The notes under the pieces are model-generated. The model was not told where the DNA came from. It worked only from the letters and a program-made list of their open reading frames with translations, and ran no database searches. A program made the position numbers and the translations under genes. A stretch of 64,000 bases of DNA from contig NZ_JAOAMV010000005.1 of assembly GCF_025154015.1 (NCBI RefSeq), forward strand, positions 124,001 to 188,000. The letters are read 5' to 3'. Below are positions 19,057 to 27,642 of the stretch, piece after piece (position 1 is the first letter of the stretch; each line of letters starts with the position of its first letter). This stretch comes from Tsuneonella litorea (GTDB taxonomy: Bacteria; Pseudomonadota; Alphaproteobacteria; Sphingomonadales; Sphingomonadaceae).

Positions 19057-20051
19057 TGGCGAAGAAGGCGAGCGAACTCGTCGCGGTCGACATCGGCGGC
19101 ACCCACGCCCGGTTCGCGATCGCCACGATGGCGAAGGACGGTTCGATCACGCTCGGCGAACCCGAGACACTCCACACCGAGGACCACGCGAGCTTCCAGA
19201 CCGCATGGGAGGATTTCCGCGAGCGGCAGGGCGGCACCTTGCCCGGTGCCGTCAGCATGGCGATCGCGGGTCCGGTGGGGGGCGAGGTGATCCGCTTCAC
19301 CAACAACCCGTGGATCATCCGCCCCGCGCTCGTGCGCGAAAAGCTCGGCGTCGAACGCTATACCATCGTCAACGACTTCGAGGCGGTGGCGCACGCCGTC
19401 GCCCGCGCGCCGGACGAGCAGTTCGTGCATCTGACCGGGCCCGAGGGTCCGCTGCCCGCGACCGGCCGGCTGACGGTGCTGGGACCCGGTACGGGGCTTG
19501 GCGTCGCGCACCTCTACCGCGAGCCCGACGGCACCTACCGCGTCTCCGCGACCGAGGGCGGGCACGTCGACTTCGCCCCGCTCGACCAGATCGAGGACGC
19601 GATCCTCGCCCGGCTGCGCAAGCGCCACACCCGCGTGTCGGCCGAGCGCGTGGTCTCGGGTCCGGCAATCTCGGACATCTACCAGACGCTCGCCGCGCTC
19701 GAGGGGCGGGCGGTCCACGAGGAGGACGACATCGCGATCTGGACCCGGGGAATGGACGGGTCCGACAGCCTGGCGGCCGCAGCGGTTGACCGGTTCTGCA
19801 TGTCGCTCGGCTCGGTGGCGGGCGACATGGCGCTCGCCCACGGGGCCAAGGGCGTCGTCATCGCCGGGGGATTGGGATACCGCATCCGCGACACGCTGCT
19901 GAAGTCCGCCTTTGCCGAGCGGTTCCGCGCCAAGGGCCGCTTTGCCGAGATGATGGCGGGCATTCCCGTCAAGCTGATCGTTCACCCCCAGCCCGGCCTG
20001 TTCGGGGCCGCAGCCGCATTCACCTCAGAGTATCCGGGGAAGCGCAAGTGA
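19056..20051 (+). CDS. glk: Glucokinase
   Basis: Glk phosphorylates cytoplasmic glucose to glucose-6-phosphate using ATP. The 331-residue protein has the N-terminal phosphate loop VDIGGTHARFAIA, the NDFEAVAHAVA segment with the catalytic aspartate, LGPGTGLGVAHL, and EGGHVDFAP with a sugar-contacting glutamate. It starts with the ATG inside TGATG, preceded by GGGAGGA. Its presence implies that free glucose is the substrate of this route and that uptake is not through a sugar PTS. It overlaps eda by four bases. Confidence 0.96.
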   Translation: MAKKASELVAVDIGGTHARFAIATMAKDGSITLGEPETLHTEDHASFQTAWEDFRERQGGTLPGAVSMAIAGPVGGEVIRFTNNPWIIRPALVREKLGVERYTIVNDFEAVAHAVARAPDEQFVHLTGPEGPLPATGRLTVLGPGTGLGVAHLYREPDGTYRVSATEGGHVDFAPLDQIEDAILARLRKRHTRVSAERVVSGPAISDIYQTLAALEGRAVHEEDDIAIWTRGMDGSDSLAAAAVDRFCMSLGSVAGDMALAHGAKGVVIAGGLGYRIRDTLLKSAFAERFRAKGRFAEMMAGIPVKLIVHPQPGLFGAAAAFTSEYPGKRK

Positions 20052-20662
20052 GAGACATTGCAGCCATCATGCGCGCCGCGCCGGTGATCCCGGTGATCGT
20101 GATCGACGACCTCGCGCACGCCGTCCCGCTGGCCGAGTCGCTCGTCGCCGGCGGCCTGCCGGTCCTCGAAGTGACGATGCGCACCCCCGCCGCGCTCGAC
20201 GCGATCCGGGCGATGAAGGCGGTCGAAGGCGCGATCGTCGGCGCGGGAACGGTGACCAATCCCGACCAGCTTGCGCAGGCGCTCGACGCGGGCAGCGAGT
20301 TCGTCGTCTCCCCGGGACTGACCGAGCGGCTCGGCCGCGCCGCGATCGACAGCGGCGTCCCTTTCCTGCCCGGAATCGCCAACGCGGGCGACATCATGCG
20401 CGGGCTCGATCTCGGGCTCACGCACTTCAAGTTCTTCCCGGCGATGGCGGCCGGCGGGTTGCCCGCGCTGAAGGCGCTCGCCGCGCCGTTCGGCCAGTGC
20501 CGCTTCTGCCCCACCGGGGGCATCGGGCTCGACACCGCGCCCGCGTGGCTGGCGTTCGATCCCGTCCTCTGCGTCGGCGGAAGCTGGGTGTCGCCAAAGG
20601 GAGCGCCCGATCGCGCACAGGTGGAGGCGCTGGCGCGCGAAGCCGCGGCGCTCAGGTCGTGA
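20048..20662 (+). CDS. eda: KDPG aldolase
   Basis: Eda cleaves 2-keto-3-deoxy-6-phosphogluconate to pyruvate and glyceraldehyde-3-phosphate by a class I (Schiff-base) mechanism. The 204-residue TIM barrel shows VLEVTMRTPAALDAI, GAGTVTNPDQ, FLPGIANAGDIM, the Schiff-base lysine in THFKFFPAMAAGG, and CPTGGIG. It starts with GTG overlapping the glk stop (GTGA), and its own TGA overlaps the GTG of the following PEPC homologue. It lies in the middle of a fully overlapping gene chain. Confidence 0.97.
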   Translation: MRDIAAIMRAAPVIPVIVIDDLAHAVPLAESLVAGGLPVLEVTMRTPAALDAIRAMKAVEGAIVGAGTVTNPDQLAQALDAGSEFVVSPGLTERLGRAAIDSGVPFLPGIANAGDIMRGLDLGLTHFKFFPAMAAGGLPALKALAAPFGQCRFCPTGGIGLDTAPAWLAFDPVLCVGGSWVSPKGAPDRAQVEALAREAAALRS

Positions 20663-23421
20663 GGACCGTCGCCGACCTCGTCGAGCGACTGCGCGTCCAC
20701 CATCGGCAGACCGCCAACACCCCGCTGTTCAATCCGGTGTTCCAGCTCTCGCTCGACCTCTCGCGCGAGCTCGAGTCGGGCGATCTCGACCTGGCTGGCC
20801 TCGGCGCGATGATCGCCGAACTCGAATGCTCGGGCCTCAAGAGCCGCGCGGAGCGGCTGCGCCGGCTGGTCGATCCGGCAAGCGCGGCTGCCCGGCTCGC
20901 CAGGATCGTCGACGAGGAGGACGATTTCGACGCGTTCGCGGCGCGCTGGTCGCATCCGCAGCTCCACGCGGTGTTCACCGCGCATCCCACCTTCCTGCTG
21001 CCGCCCGCGCAGTCGGACGCGGTGGCCGCGGCTGCCAGCGGACCCGACGGCATCGACGAAGGCGTCTGCGTCGTCGCAGGCGAACGCCCGGCGATCACGC
21101 TCGACTACGAACATGGCCGGGCGATGCGGGCCATCGGCCACGCCCAGGACGCGCGCGACCGCATCGTTCACGACCTTCTCGCCGCGGCGAGGGACCGCTG
21201 GCCCGACCGCTGGACCGAGGTCGATCCGCTGCCCTTCCGCTTCGCCACCTGGGTCGGCTACGACATGGATGGCCGCACCGACATCAAGTGGCACACCTCG
21301 ATCGCCTATCGCCTCGCCGAAAAGGCGATGCGGCTCGCGCGATATGCGGGCACGCTCGAGGAAATCGCGCCGGACCACGAGCTTGTCGGCGTCCTGCGCC
21401 GCGCGGGCGATCATGCAGCCCGGCACGCCGAGGCGTTCTCGCATGACCTGGCGGACCCCGCCGCGCTGTCCGCAGCCGCCAACCACCTGACGGCCGACGA
21501 TCCCGACAAGCTGCTTTCGCTCGCCCCCGTGATCGAGCGGCTCGAACGCGAAGCGACCGGCAGTGACGCGGTTGCGCTGCGCACGCTCGCCGCCGCGATG
21601 CGGGCAGACGGGCTGGGCATGGGCTGGATTCATTTCCGGGTGAATGCCAGCCAGCTCCACAACGCGATCCGCCGCCGGCTGCCCGAGGGGCAGGAGATCG
21701 ACATCGGAAGCCGCGGCGCGCTCGCGACGCTGCGCGCGATGCTTGCCGAGACCGAGCCGCTCAAGGCGAACTTCGCCGCGCTCGCGGTCGAGAGCTCGAC
21801 CGCGATCCGGCAGTTCCTGGCGATGGCGCAGATCATCCACCACGTCGACGCCGACGCGCCGATCCGGATGCTCATCGCCGAGTGCGAGCAGCCCGCGACG
21901 GTGCTGGCAGCGCTCTACTTCGCCCAGCTGTTCGGGATCGCCGACAAGGTCGACGTATCGCCGCTGTTCGAGACCGAGAGCGCGCTGGAACACGGCGGGC
22001 GCCTGCTCGATGCGCTGCTCGCCGAGCCGGCGTACCAGGACTATGCCCGCAACCGCGGGCGGGTCGCGGTCCAGACCGGTTTTTCCGACGCGGGTCGGTT
22101 CGTCGGGCAGATCCCCGCGAGCCTTGCCATCGAGCGCCTTCAGGGCCGCCTTGCCGCCGCGATGGAGGCGAATGGCCTGACCGACGTGGCCGCGCTGATC
22201 TTCGACACCCACGGCGAGAGCATGGGCCGCGGGGCGCACCCCTCGGGCTTCGCCGACCGGCTCGAATGGCCGCTTTCGCCGTGGGCGCGGCGGCGGTTCG
22301 TCCGGGCCGGGATCACGCTCGAACCCGAAGTCAGCTTCCAGGGCGGCGACGGCTACCTGTTCTTCTTCACGCCCGAACTGGCGCTCGCCACGCTCACCGA
22401 GATCGCCTCGTTGCGCCCGGCCGACGCCGATCCGGATGCGCCGACCGATCCCTTCTACCGACGCACCGACCTCAGCCTCGACTTCTACCGCGCGGTCAAG
22501 GAGCACCAGCGCGATCATCTCGAGAGCCGGACCTACAGCCGCGCGATCACCGCGTTCGGGCTCGGGATGCTGGTGTCGACCGGCAGCCGCGTGTCGCGCC
22601 GCCAGTCGGACCTGTCGGCGGACCGGGAGATGAGCCTGCGGCAGATCCGCGCGATCCCGCACAACGCGATCCTGCAGCAACTCGGCTACCCGGTGAACGT
22701 GATCGCCGGGGTCGGCAGCGCGGCCGACGGCAACCTCGACGACATGGCCGCGCTCTTGCGCGAAAGCCCGCGCGGGCGCCAGATCGTGCGCCTCGTGCGC
22801 GCGGCGAACGCGCTCGCCAGCATCAAGACGGTCGCCGCCTATGGCGAGCTGTTCAACTCGGCCTACTGGGCAAGCCGGACCTATCGCGGCACCGAGGAGC
22901 ATCTTGCGCCCGCCTGCGCGGCGCTCGCCGAATACCTCACCAAGGACGATCGCAACGGCGTGTTCCGCCGCCTCGCCTCGCGCCTGCGGGTCGATGCGCT
23001 AAAACTGCACCGGCTGCTCGACCTGGTCCCCGACGACAGCCCGCTCGCCACGCGCGAGCAGGTCCGCCGCGAGATCGGGGTGCTGCAGGCGCTACGCCTC
23101 GCGCTGCTGCAGCACATGTTCCTGAAGGCGGTGAGCATTCCCGCATTCGCCCGCGCCAACGACATCAGCCGCGACGACGTGCTCGAAATGGTCTTCACGC
23201 TGCGGATCGACGATGCGCTGGCGCAGCTGCGGCGCGCCTATCCGGCGCAGGTCAGCCGGGCGAGCGACTACGCGGTCGACGAACCCGGCTCCTATCCCGA
23301 TGGCGAGGGCGAGGGCTACGCGGCGATCCACCGCGACTACATCGAACCGATCGAGGACGCCTACGATCTCTCGCTGCGGGTGTCGGTTGCGATCGCCAAC
23401 CTGTTCGGCGCGCACGGCTGA
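20659..23421 (+). CDS. Divergent phosphoenolpyruvate carboxylase homologue
   Basis: This is a 920-residue protein with the overall layout of phosphoenolpyruvate carboxylase, which carboxylates PEP to oxaloacetate. The block corresponding to TAHPTE reads FTAHPTFLL (His109). The GDRDGNP-like block reads GYDMDGRTD. The GYSDSxKDAG block reads GFSDAGRF (474-481) with the lysine missing. The FHGRGGxxGRGG block reads THGESMGRGAHP (His518 kept, the following Arg changed to Glu520). The C-terminus keeps a terminal glycine. It starts with GTG overlapping the eda stop. Either it is a PEPC with an altered site or it has a different activity. I compared motifs from memory, not by alignment. Confidence 0.8.
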   Translation: MRTVADLVERLRVHHRQTANTPLFNPVFQLSLDLSRELESGDLDLAGLGAMIAELECSGLKSRAERLRRLVDPASAAARLARIVDEEDDFDAFAARWSHPQLHAVFTAHPTFLLPPAQSDAVAAAASGPDGIDEGVCVVAGERPAITLDYEHGRAMRAIGHAQDARDRIVHDLLAAARDRWPDRWTEVDPLPFRFATWVGYDMDGRTDIKWHTSIAYRLAEKAMRLARYAGTLEEIAPDHELVGVLRRAGDHAARHAEAFSHDLADPAALSAAANHLTADDPDKLLSLAPVIERLEREATGSDAVALRTLAAAMRADGLGMGWIHFRVNASQLHNAIRRRLPEGQEIDIGSRGALATLRAMLAETEPLKANFAALAVESSTAIRQFLAMAQIIHHVDADAPIRMLIAECEQPATVLAALYFAQLFGIADKVDVSPLFETESALEHGGRLLDALLAEPAYQDYARNRGRVAVQTGFSDAGRFVGQIPASLAIERLQGRLAAAMEANGLTDVAALIFDTHGESMGRGAHPSGFADRLEWPLSPWARRRFVRAGITLEPEVSFQGGDGYLFFFTPELALATLTEIASLRPADADPDAPTDPFYRRTDLSLDFYRAVKEHQRDHLESRTYSRAITAFGLGMLVSTGSRVSRRQSDLSADREMSLRQIRAIPHNAILQQLGYPVNVIAGVGSAADGNLDDMAALLRESPRGRQIVRLVRAANALASIKTVAAYGELFNSAYWASRTYRGTEEHLAPACAALAEYLTKDDRNGVFRRLASRLRVDALKLHRLLDLVPDDSPLATREQVRREIGVLQALRLALLQHMFLKAVSIPAFARANDISRDDVLEMVFTLRIDDALAQLRRAYPAQVSRASDYAVDEPGSYPDGEGEGYAAIHRDYIEPIEDAYDLSLRVSVAIANLFGAHG

Positions 23422-23439
23422 GCAACGCGGGCCAGTCCG

Positions 23440-24216
23440 TCAATCCATGTCGTCGAGTTCGTCCGCGACGTAGAGCGGTCCGTGGCCGTAGAGATAGCTG
23501 GGGTCGAAGTCGCCGTGGCGCTCGAGCTTGGCCCGGTCACGCACGATCACGAGCCCGCGGCGAAACTCGGCGATGTCCTCGCGCCTCAGCTCGGACAGCG
23601 CGCGGTTCATGTGGATCGCGGTCGTCCCGCACATGTCGGCAAGGTCCGACTGGGTGAGCGGGGAGCGAAACCCGTTGCTCCGCCCCAGGCCCACCATCTC
23701 GAGCCGGCGCCAGATCTCAGAAAGCCTGTGCGAGACGCGGCGGCTGGCCTTGAGCTGCTCGAGCTTGAGCGTCCATTGCCGGTGGATCGCCGCGTCGAGC
23801 AGGGTGGAAAACCAGAACAGCCGCGACAGGTGCGGTTCGTGCGCATGGATGTGGCCGATCCGGTCGTGCGAAATCTGGCCGACCCGCGTCGGCCCCAGCG
23901 TGACGACGTCGTGATCGAGGCGCTTGAGCGCATAGGCGTGCAGGTCCACGAAATCGCCCGGCACCTGGATGCCGACGATATAGCGGCGCTCATGCTCGGT
24001 GATCGTGCGCAGGATGAACCCGTCGATCAGCATGGTCGAACGATCGGTCGGCTGGCCGCGGGCCAAAATGCAGGTCTGGGTGTCGTAACGGATCACCTGC
24101 TCGATCGACTGCTCGAGCAGATCCTTTTCCCGCTCTTCCATCGCGTGGCGCGACCGTCCCATGAGGAAGCGGCCCGTCAGCGGGTATCGTTCGGCATCGT
24201 CCACCACGTCGATCAC
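23440..24216 (-). CDS. Crp/Fnr-family transcriptional regulator
   Basis: This is a 258-residue regulator with an N-terminal cyclic-nucleotide-type beta barrel (about 20-140, including IQVPGDFVDLHAYAL) and a C-terminal winged helix. Its recognition region is SPLTQSDLADMCGTTAIHMNRALSELRR. The Fnr-type N-terminal cysteine cluster is absent, so a direct iron-sulfur oxygen sensor is unlikely; the ligand is unknown. It starts at GTG 24216; an internal ATG is possible. It converges with the PEPC homologue with 18 bases between, so it is not in that operon. Whether it controls the sugar operon is not shown. Confidence 0.88.
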   Translation of the reverse strand: MIDVVDDAERYPLTGRFLMGRSRHAMEEREKDLLEQSIEQVIRYDTQTCILARGQPTDRSTMLIDGFILRTITEHERRYIVGIQVPGDFVDLHAYALKRLDHDVVTLGPTRVGQISHDRIGHIHAHEPHLSRLFWFSTLLDAAIHRQWTLKLEQLKASRRVSHRLSEIWRRLEMVGLGRSNGFRSPLTQSDLADMCGTTAIHMNRALSELRREDIAEFRRGLVIVRDRAKLERHGDFDPSYLYGHGPLYVADELDDMD

Positions 24217-24289
24217 CTATCGAATGGGAGGGGGATTCGGTTCCGCCGCGGCTTGAAAAAAGCCTCGCTTGGGTGGACGCTGCCAGGCG

Positions 24290-26818
24290 ATGATGGAACT
24301 CGTCGTTCTGGCCCTGATGGGGGCGGTGGCTTTCGTCTGGCGGCGGGTCGACGGGCTTGAGCGGGAACTGGCGGCGCTGCGCGGCCGGTTGCAGATGGGC
24401 GATCTGTCTCGCGCCGAGCCGGTTGCTGCGACAGCCGCGGCGCCTCCCGCTGCCGTCCAACTCGGCGCGGAAGATACGGGCCCGCAGGGGCTTGAGATCG
24501 CGCCGGCTTCCGGCCCGACAGAACTCTATCAGGAATCGGGGCGGCCCCGGCGATCGCTGCCCCGGTTCGATTTCGAGGACCTGTTCGGCCGGTTGCTGCC
24601 GATCTGGGCGGGCGGGGTCACGCTGGCAGCGGCCGGGTTCTTCCTCGTGCGGTGGTCGATCGATGCCGGCCTGCTCACCCCGGTGGTGCGGGTGCTGCTG
24701 GCGGGCCTGTTCGGGATCGCGCTGGTTGCCGGCGCGGAAGCGGCGTTCCGCTGGCGCGAACTGGTGGCCGACCCGCGGGTGGCACAGGCGCTTGCCGGGG
24801 CAGGGCTCGCGACGCTCTACGCCGCGTTCTACCTCGCCGGGAGCGCCTATGGCCTGATCGGCTCGGGCTTCGCGTTCCTTGGCCTCGCCGCGGTGACCGC
24901 GGGAGCGATCGGGCTGTCGTTCCGCTTCGGCCTGCCGAGCGCGGTGCTCGCACTTGTCGGCGGATTCGCCGCCCCCGCGCTGGTCGGCGGCGAGGACGCG
25001 AACCTCCCGCTCCTCACGCTTTATCTCGCCCTCGTCACGACCGGCCTCGCGGTAACCGGGCGGCGCCAGGATCGCGCGTGGATGGGTGTCGCGGCGCTGG
25101 CGGGCGGGATCGGATGGGGCGCCTTGCTGATCGCGGGCGGAACCACCGACGTGCCCGATGTCGCCGTGCTCGGTGCCTACCTCGTACTGCTCGGGGCGGT
25201 CGTGCCCGCGCTGTCCGGCGGCGGCGGCCGGCCGCATTGGCTGGTCCGGGTCAGTGCCGCGGGCCTCGCCGCGCTGCAGCTGGCGGCGCTCGTCCAGCAG
25301 GGCGGCTTCGGCACGCTCGAATGGGGGCTGTACCTCATGCTCGGCGTGGCGCTGGCGTGGTTCGGATGGCGCGAGCCGGCAATGCGCGAGGCCAATGCGG
25401 TGGCTGCCGCGGTGGGGGTGGCGCTGCTGGCGTTGTGGCCGCAGGCGGGGGCGCAACCGTTCGCGGTCGTCGCGGCCGGCATCGCGGCGATCTTCGCGCT
25501 GGTCCCGCTTGGCCAGCTGTGGCGCGGGCACGGGCGGGCGGTCGACGTCGCGCAGGCGTCCGGCGTGAGCCTCGGCCTTGCGGCAGCGACGCACCTTCGG
25601 TTCATCGACGGGTTGGCCGACGTTCCGTCTCCGGCCGCCGCGCTGGCCCTCGCCGCAGCGGCGGCGCTCGCCGCCTGTGCCGCCGCGCTCGCCCAGCGGG
25701 CAATGGGCGCCGACCGGCGATGGGCGTGGGCCGCGCAGGCGGCTGCGGCGCTGGTGGCCTATGATGCGCTTGCGCAAGTGCTCCCCGAAAGCGTGCTGCC
25801 CTGGGCGGTCGCGATCGCCGCGGCTGCCCTGGCGTGGCGCATGGGACAGGTCATTGGCGCGATCGCCACGTTGTGGGCGATTGCGGCGCTGTGGGCGCTC
25901 GATCCGCTTGGCCACTGGGCGGGGGCCGGGCTCGATGGACTCGTCGGCCAGCCGATCATGCGCGCCGATCTGCCATCGCTGCGCGCGCTGGCATTGTACC
26001 TGCTGCCGTTTGCCGCGGCTTCGGCGGCCTGGCGGGGGGCGGGGGTTTCGGCCGTGTCGTTCCGGCGGATCCTCGAGACAGCTTCGCTCGCCGGTTTCCT
26101 GGTGATCGTCCACGTGACCTACCGAGCGGCATTTGCGGGTGCGGCGGGAAGCGACTTCGTTCGCACCGGGGTTGTCGAGCGCGCCGGGTGGGAGGCGCTG
26201 CTTTTCGCCGGGGCATGGCTCGCCCGGGGTCGAGGCTGGACCCGCGCGGCGCTCGTGCTTGCGATTGGGGCGCTGGCGCACTTCGTCTGGTTCGCGTTCG
26301 CACTCCACAACCCCTTGTGGAGCGCGCAGGCCGTGGGGCCGCTGCCGCTCGCGAACGCTCTCGCGGCGATGTACGCGGCGGGCATCGCCGCGCTCGTGCT
26401 GGTGCGCCGACTGCTGCCGGATGATCCGCCCTGGCTGCGCTGGGCGGTCGATGGGGCCACGATGGTGGTCCTGGCCTTCCTCGCGGTCTCGGAACTGCGA
26501 CAGGCCTTCGCCGGATCGCTCCTCGCCGGTCAGCCGGTAACCCCGGCGGAGGCGCTGCTGCGCTCGCTCACCGGCATCGTCCTCGCGGTCGGCTTCCTGC
26601 TGTGGGGATCGCGGGGGCGCGGAGGACGGGCCTGGCGGGTCGGTTCGCTCGTCGCGATGCTCTTCGCCGTGCTCAAGGTGTTCCTCGTCGACGCGGCCGG
26701 GCTCGCGGGCCTGGGCCGGGTGGCCTCGTTCATGGCGCTCGGGTTCAGCCTGATCGGCATCGGGTGGTTCTACAACCGCCAGTTGTGGGGGCGAAGCGAG
26801 GCAACAGCCCTGCCGTAA
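24290..26818 (+). CDS. DUF2339 multi-pass membrane protein
   Basis: This is a very hydrophobic 842-residue protein. It has a short N-terminal helix/coiled coil (WRRVDGLERELAALRGRLQ), an Ala/Pro-rich linker, and then about twenty or more membrane helices beginning with LLPIWAGGVTLAAAGFFLVRWS. This is the DUF2339 arrangement, whose function is unknown. Two adjacent ATGs (24290 and 24293) are possible starts, both with a weak AGG element. Only 62 bases separate its stop from the next regulator gene. Confidence 0.85.
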   Translation: MMELVVLALMGAVAFVWRRVDGLERELAALRGRLQMGDLSRAEPVAATAAAPPAAVQLGAEDTGPQGLEIAPASGPTELYQESGRPRRSLPRFDFEDLFGRLLPIWAGGVTLAAAGFFLVRWSIDAGLLTPVVRVLLAGLFGIALVAGAEAAFRWRELVADPRVAQALAGAGLATLYAAFYLAGSAYGLIGSGFAFLGLAAVTAGAIGLSFRFGLPSAVLALVGGFAAPALVGGEDANLPLLTLYLALVTTGLAVTGRRQDRAWMGVAALAGGIGWGALLIAGGTTDVPDVAVLGAYLVLLGAVVPALSGGGGRPHWLVRVSAAGLAALQLAALVQQGGFGTLEWGLYLMLGVALAWFGWREPAMREANAVAAAVGVALLALWPQAGAQPFAVVAAGIAAIFALVPLGQLWRGHGRAVDVAQASGVSLGLAAATHLRFIDGLADVPSPAAALALAAAAALAACAAALAQRAMGADRRWAWAAQAAAALVAYDALAQVLPESVLPWAVAIAAAALAWRMGQVIGAIATLWAIAALWALDPLGHWAGAGLDGLVGQPIMRADLPSLRALALYLLPFAAASAAWRGAGVSAVSFRRILETASLAGFLVIVHVTYRAAFAGAAGSDFVRTGVVERAGWEALLFAGAWLARGRGWTRAALVLAIGALAHFVWFAFALHNPLWSAQAVGPLPLANALAAMYAAGIAALVLVRRLLPDDPPWLRWAVDGATMVVLAFLAVSELRQAFAGSLLAGQPVTPAEALLRSLTGIVLAVGFLLWGSRGRGGRAWRVGSLVAMLFAVLKVFLVDAAGLAGLGRVASFMALGFSLIGIGWFYNRQLWGRSEATALP

Positions 26819-26824
26819 CACTAG

Positions 26825-26842
26825 TCACGTGCGCGTCACATG
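26825..26842 (+). promoter_or_regulatory. Direct-repeat site of OmpR/PhoB type before the response-regulator gene
   Basis: The sequence TCACGTGCGCGTCACATG consists of two 7-base repeats (TCACGTG and TCACATG) separated by four bases, an 11-base period typical of OmpR/PhoB-family binding sites. It ends 38 bases before the ATG of an OmpR-type regulator, so autoregulation is a reasonable inference. No promoter elements are evident beside it. Confidence 0.4.
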
Positions 26843-26880
26843 GCGCCGCCATCTCGGGATGACATTTCCCGGGGGCACGA

Positions 26881-27555
26881 ATGGACGTGGTCAACATATT
26901 CCTCACCGATCCAGCAGCCGACAAGATGGACGACTTTGTCCACGCGGGGCGGCGGTACACGTTCGCGCGCATTTCACGCGAGGGACCGCAACGGCTTGTC
27001 GAGGGTCCGGTCTGGGCCTTCGTCGACTGGGTGCTCGACGATCTCGCCGGCCTCGAAATGTGCCGCCGCCTGCGCTCCGACCCGCGCACGAGCGAGGCGC
27101 ACATCACGATGGTGCTCGAGGAAGACGATCTCGAGGATCGCCGCCGCGCATTGAAGGCGGGCGCGGACGATTACATGCTCGGTCCGGTCGATCGCACCGC
27201 AGTTCTAGACCGGGTGATGGCGGTCGATCCGCAGCAGCGCCAGCGCGCGGTCGGCCAGCGGTTCGAGATCGGTCCGCTGACGATCGACATGGCCGCATTG
27301 CAGGCGCGCTGGGCGGGCAAGCCGGTCGTCCTGCCGCCCAACGAGTTTCGCCTGATGCTCTATTTCGCGGAAAATCCCAATCGGGTGCTGACCCGCGAAC
27401 AACTGATCGCCGGCCTGGGCAAGCGAGAGCCCCAAATCGACGCCCGCACGGTCGACGTCTGGATCGGTCGCTTGCGCCGGGCGCTCAAGTCTGCCGGCGC
27501 GGGCAATCCGCTGCGGACAGTCCGAACGCTCGGCTACGTTCTCGATATTCCCTGA
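26881..27555 (+). CDS. OmpR-type regulator with degenerate receiver domain
   Basis: This is a 224-residue protein with an N-terminal receiver-like domain (1-110) and an OmpR/PhoB winged helix (about 125-224, with NEFRLMLYFAENPNRVLTRE and RTVDVWIGRLRRAL). In the receiver an aspartate that could be phosphorylated remains (D49 in AFVDWVLDDLAG). The conserved lysine of the YxxKP motif is replaced (YMLGPV, glycine at 101), and the usual switch Thr/Ser is not evident. No histidine kinase is nearby. It probably works without classical phosphorylation. Confidence 0.85.
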   Translation: MDVVNIFLTDPAADKMDDFVHAGRRYTFARISREGPQRLVEGPVWAFVDWVLDDLAGLEMCRRLRSDPRTSEAHITMVLEEDDLEDRRRALKAGADDYMLGPVDRTAVLDRVMAVDPQQRQRAVGQRFEIGPLTIDMAALQARWAGKPVVLPPNEFRLMLYFAENPNRVLTREQLIAGLGKREPQIDARTVDVWIGRLRRALKSAGAGNPLRTVRTLGYVLDIP

Positions 27556-27568
27556 GCTGCGAAGAAGC

Positions 27569-27627
27569 CTTCACAAAAGAGAGTCAGGGCTGCTTCCCTT
27601 CGGACGGCAACCCTGTCCTCTGTGAAG
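27569..27627. terminator. Imperfect stem-loop between convergent genes
   Basis: CTTCACA at 27569-27575 pairs with TGTGAAG at 27621-27627, and CAGGG at 27585-27589 pairs with CCCTG at 27611-27615. The structure lies between the convergent regulator and TonB-receptor genes and could serve as a bidirectional transcription stop. There is no T-tract on either side, so this is tentative. Confidence 0.35.
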
Positions 27628-27642
27628 TGCAGGGTGGCGGGT

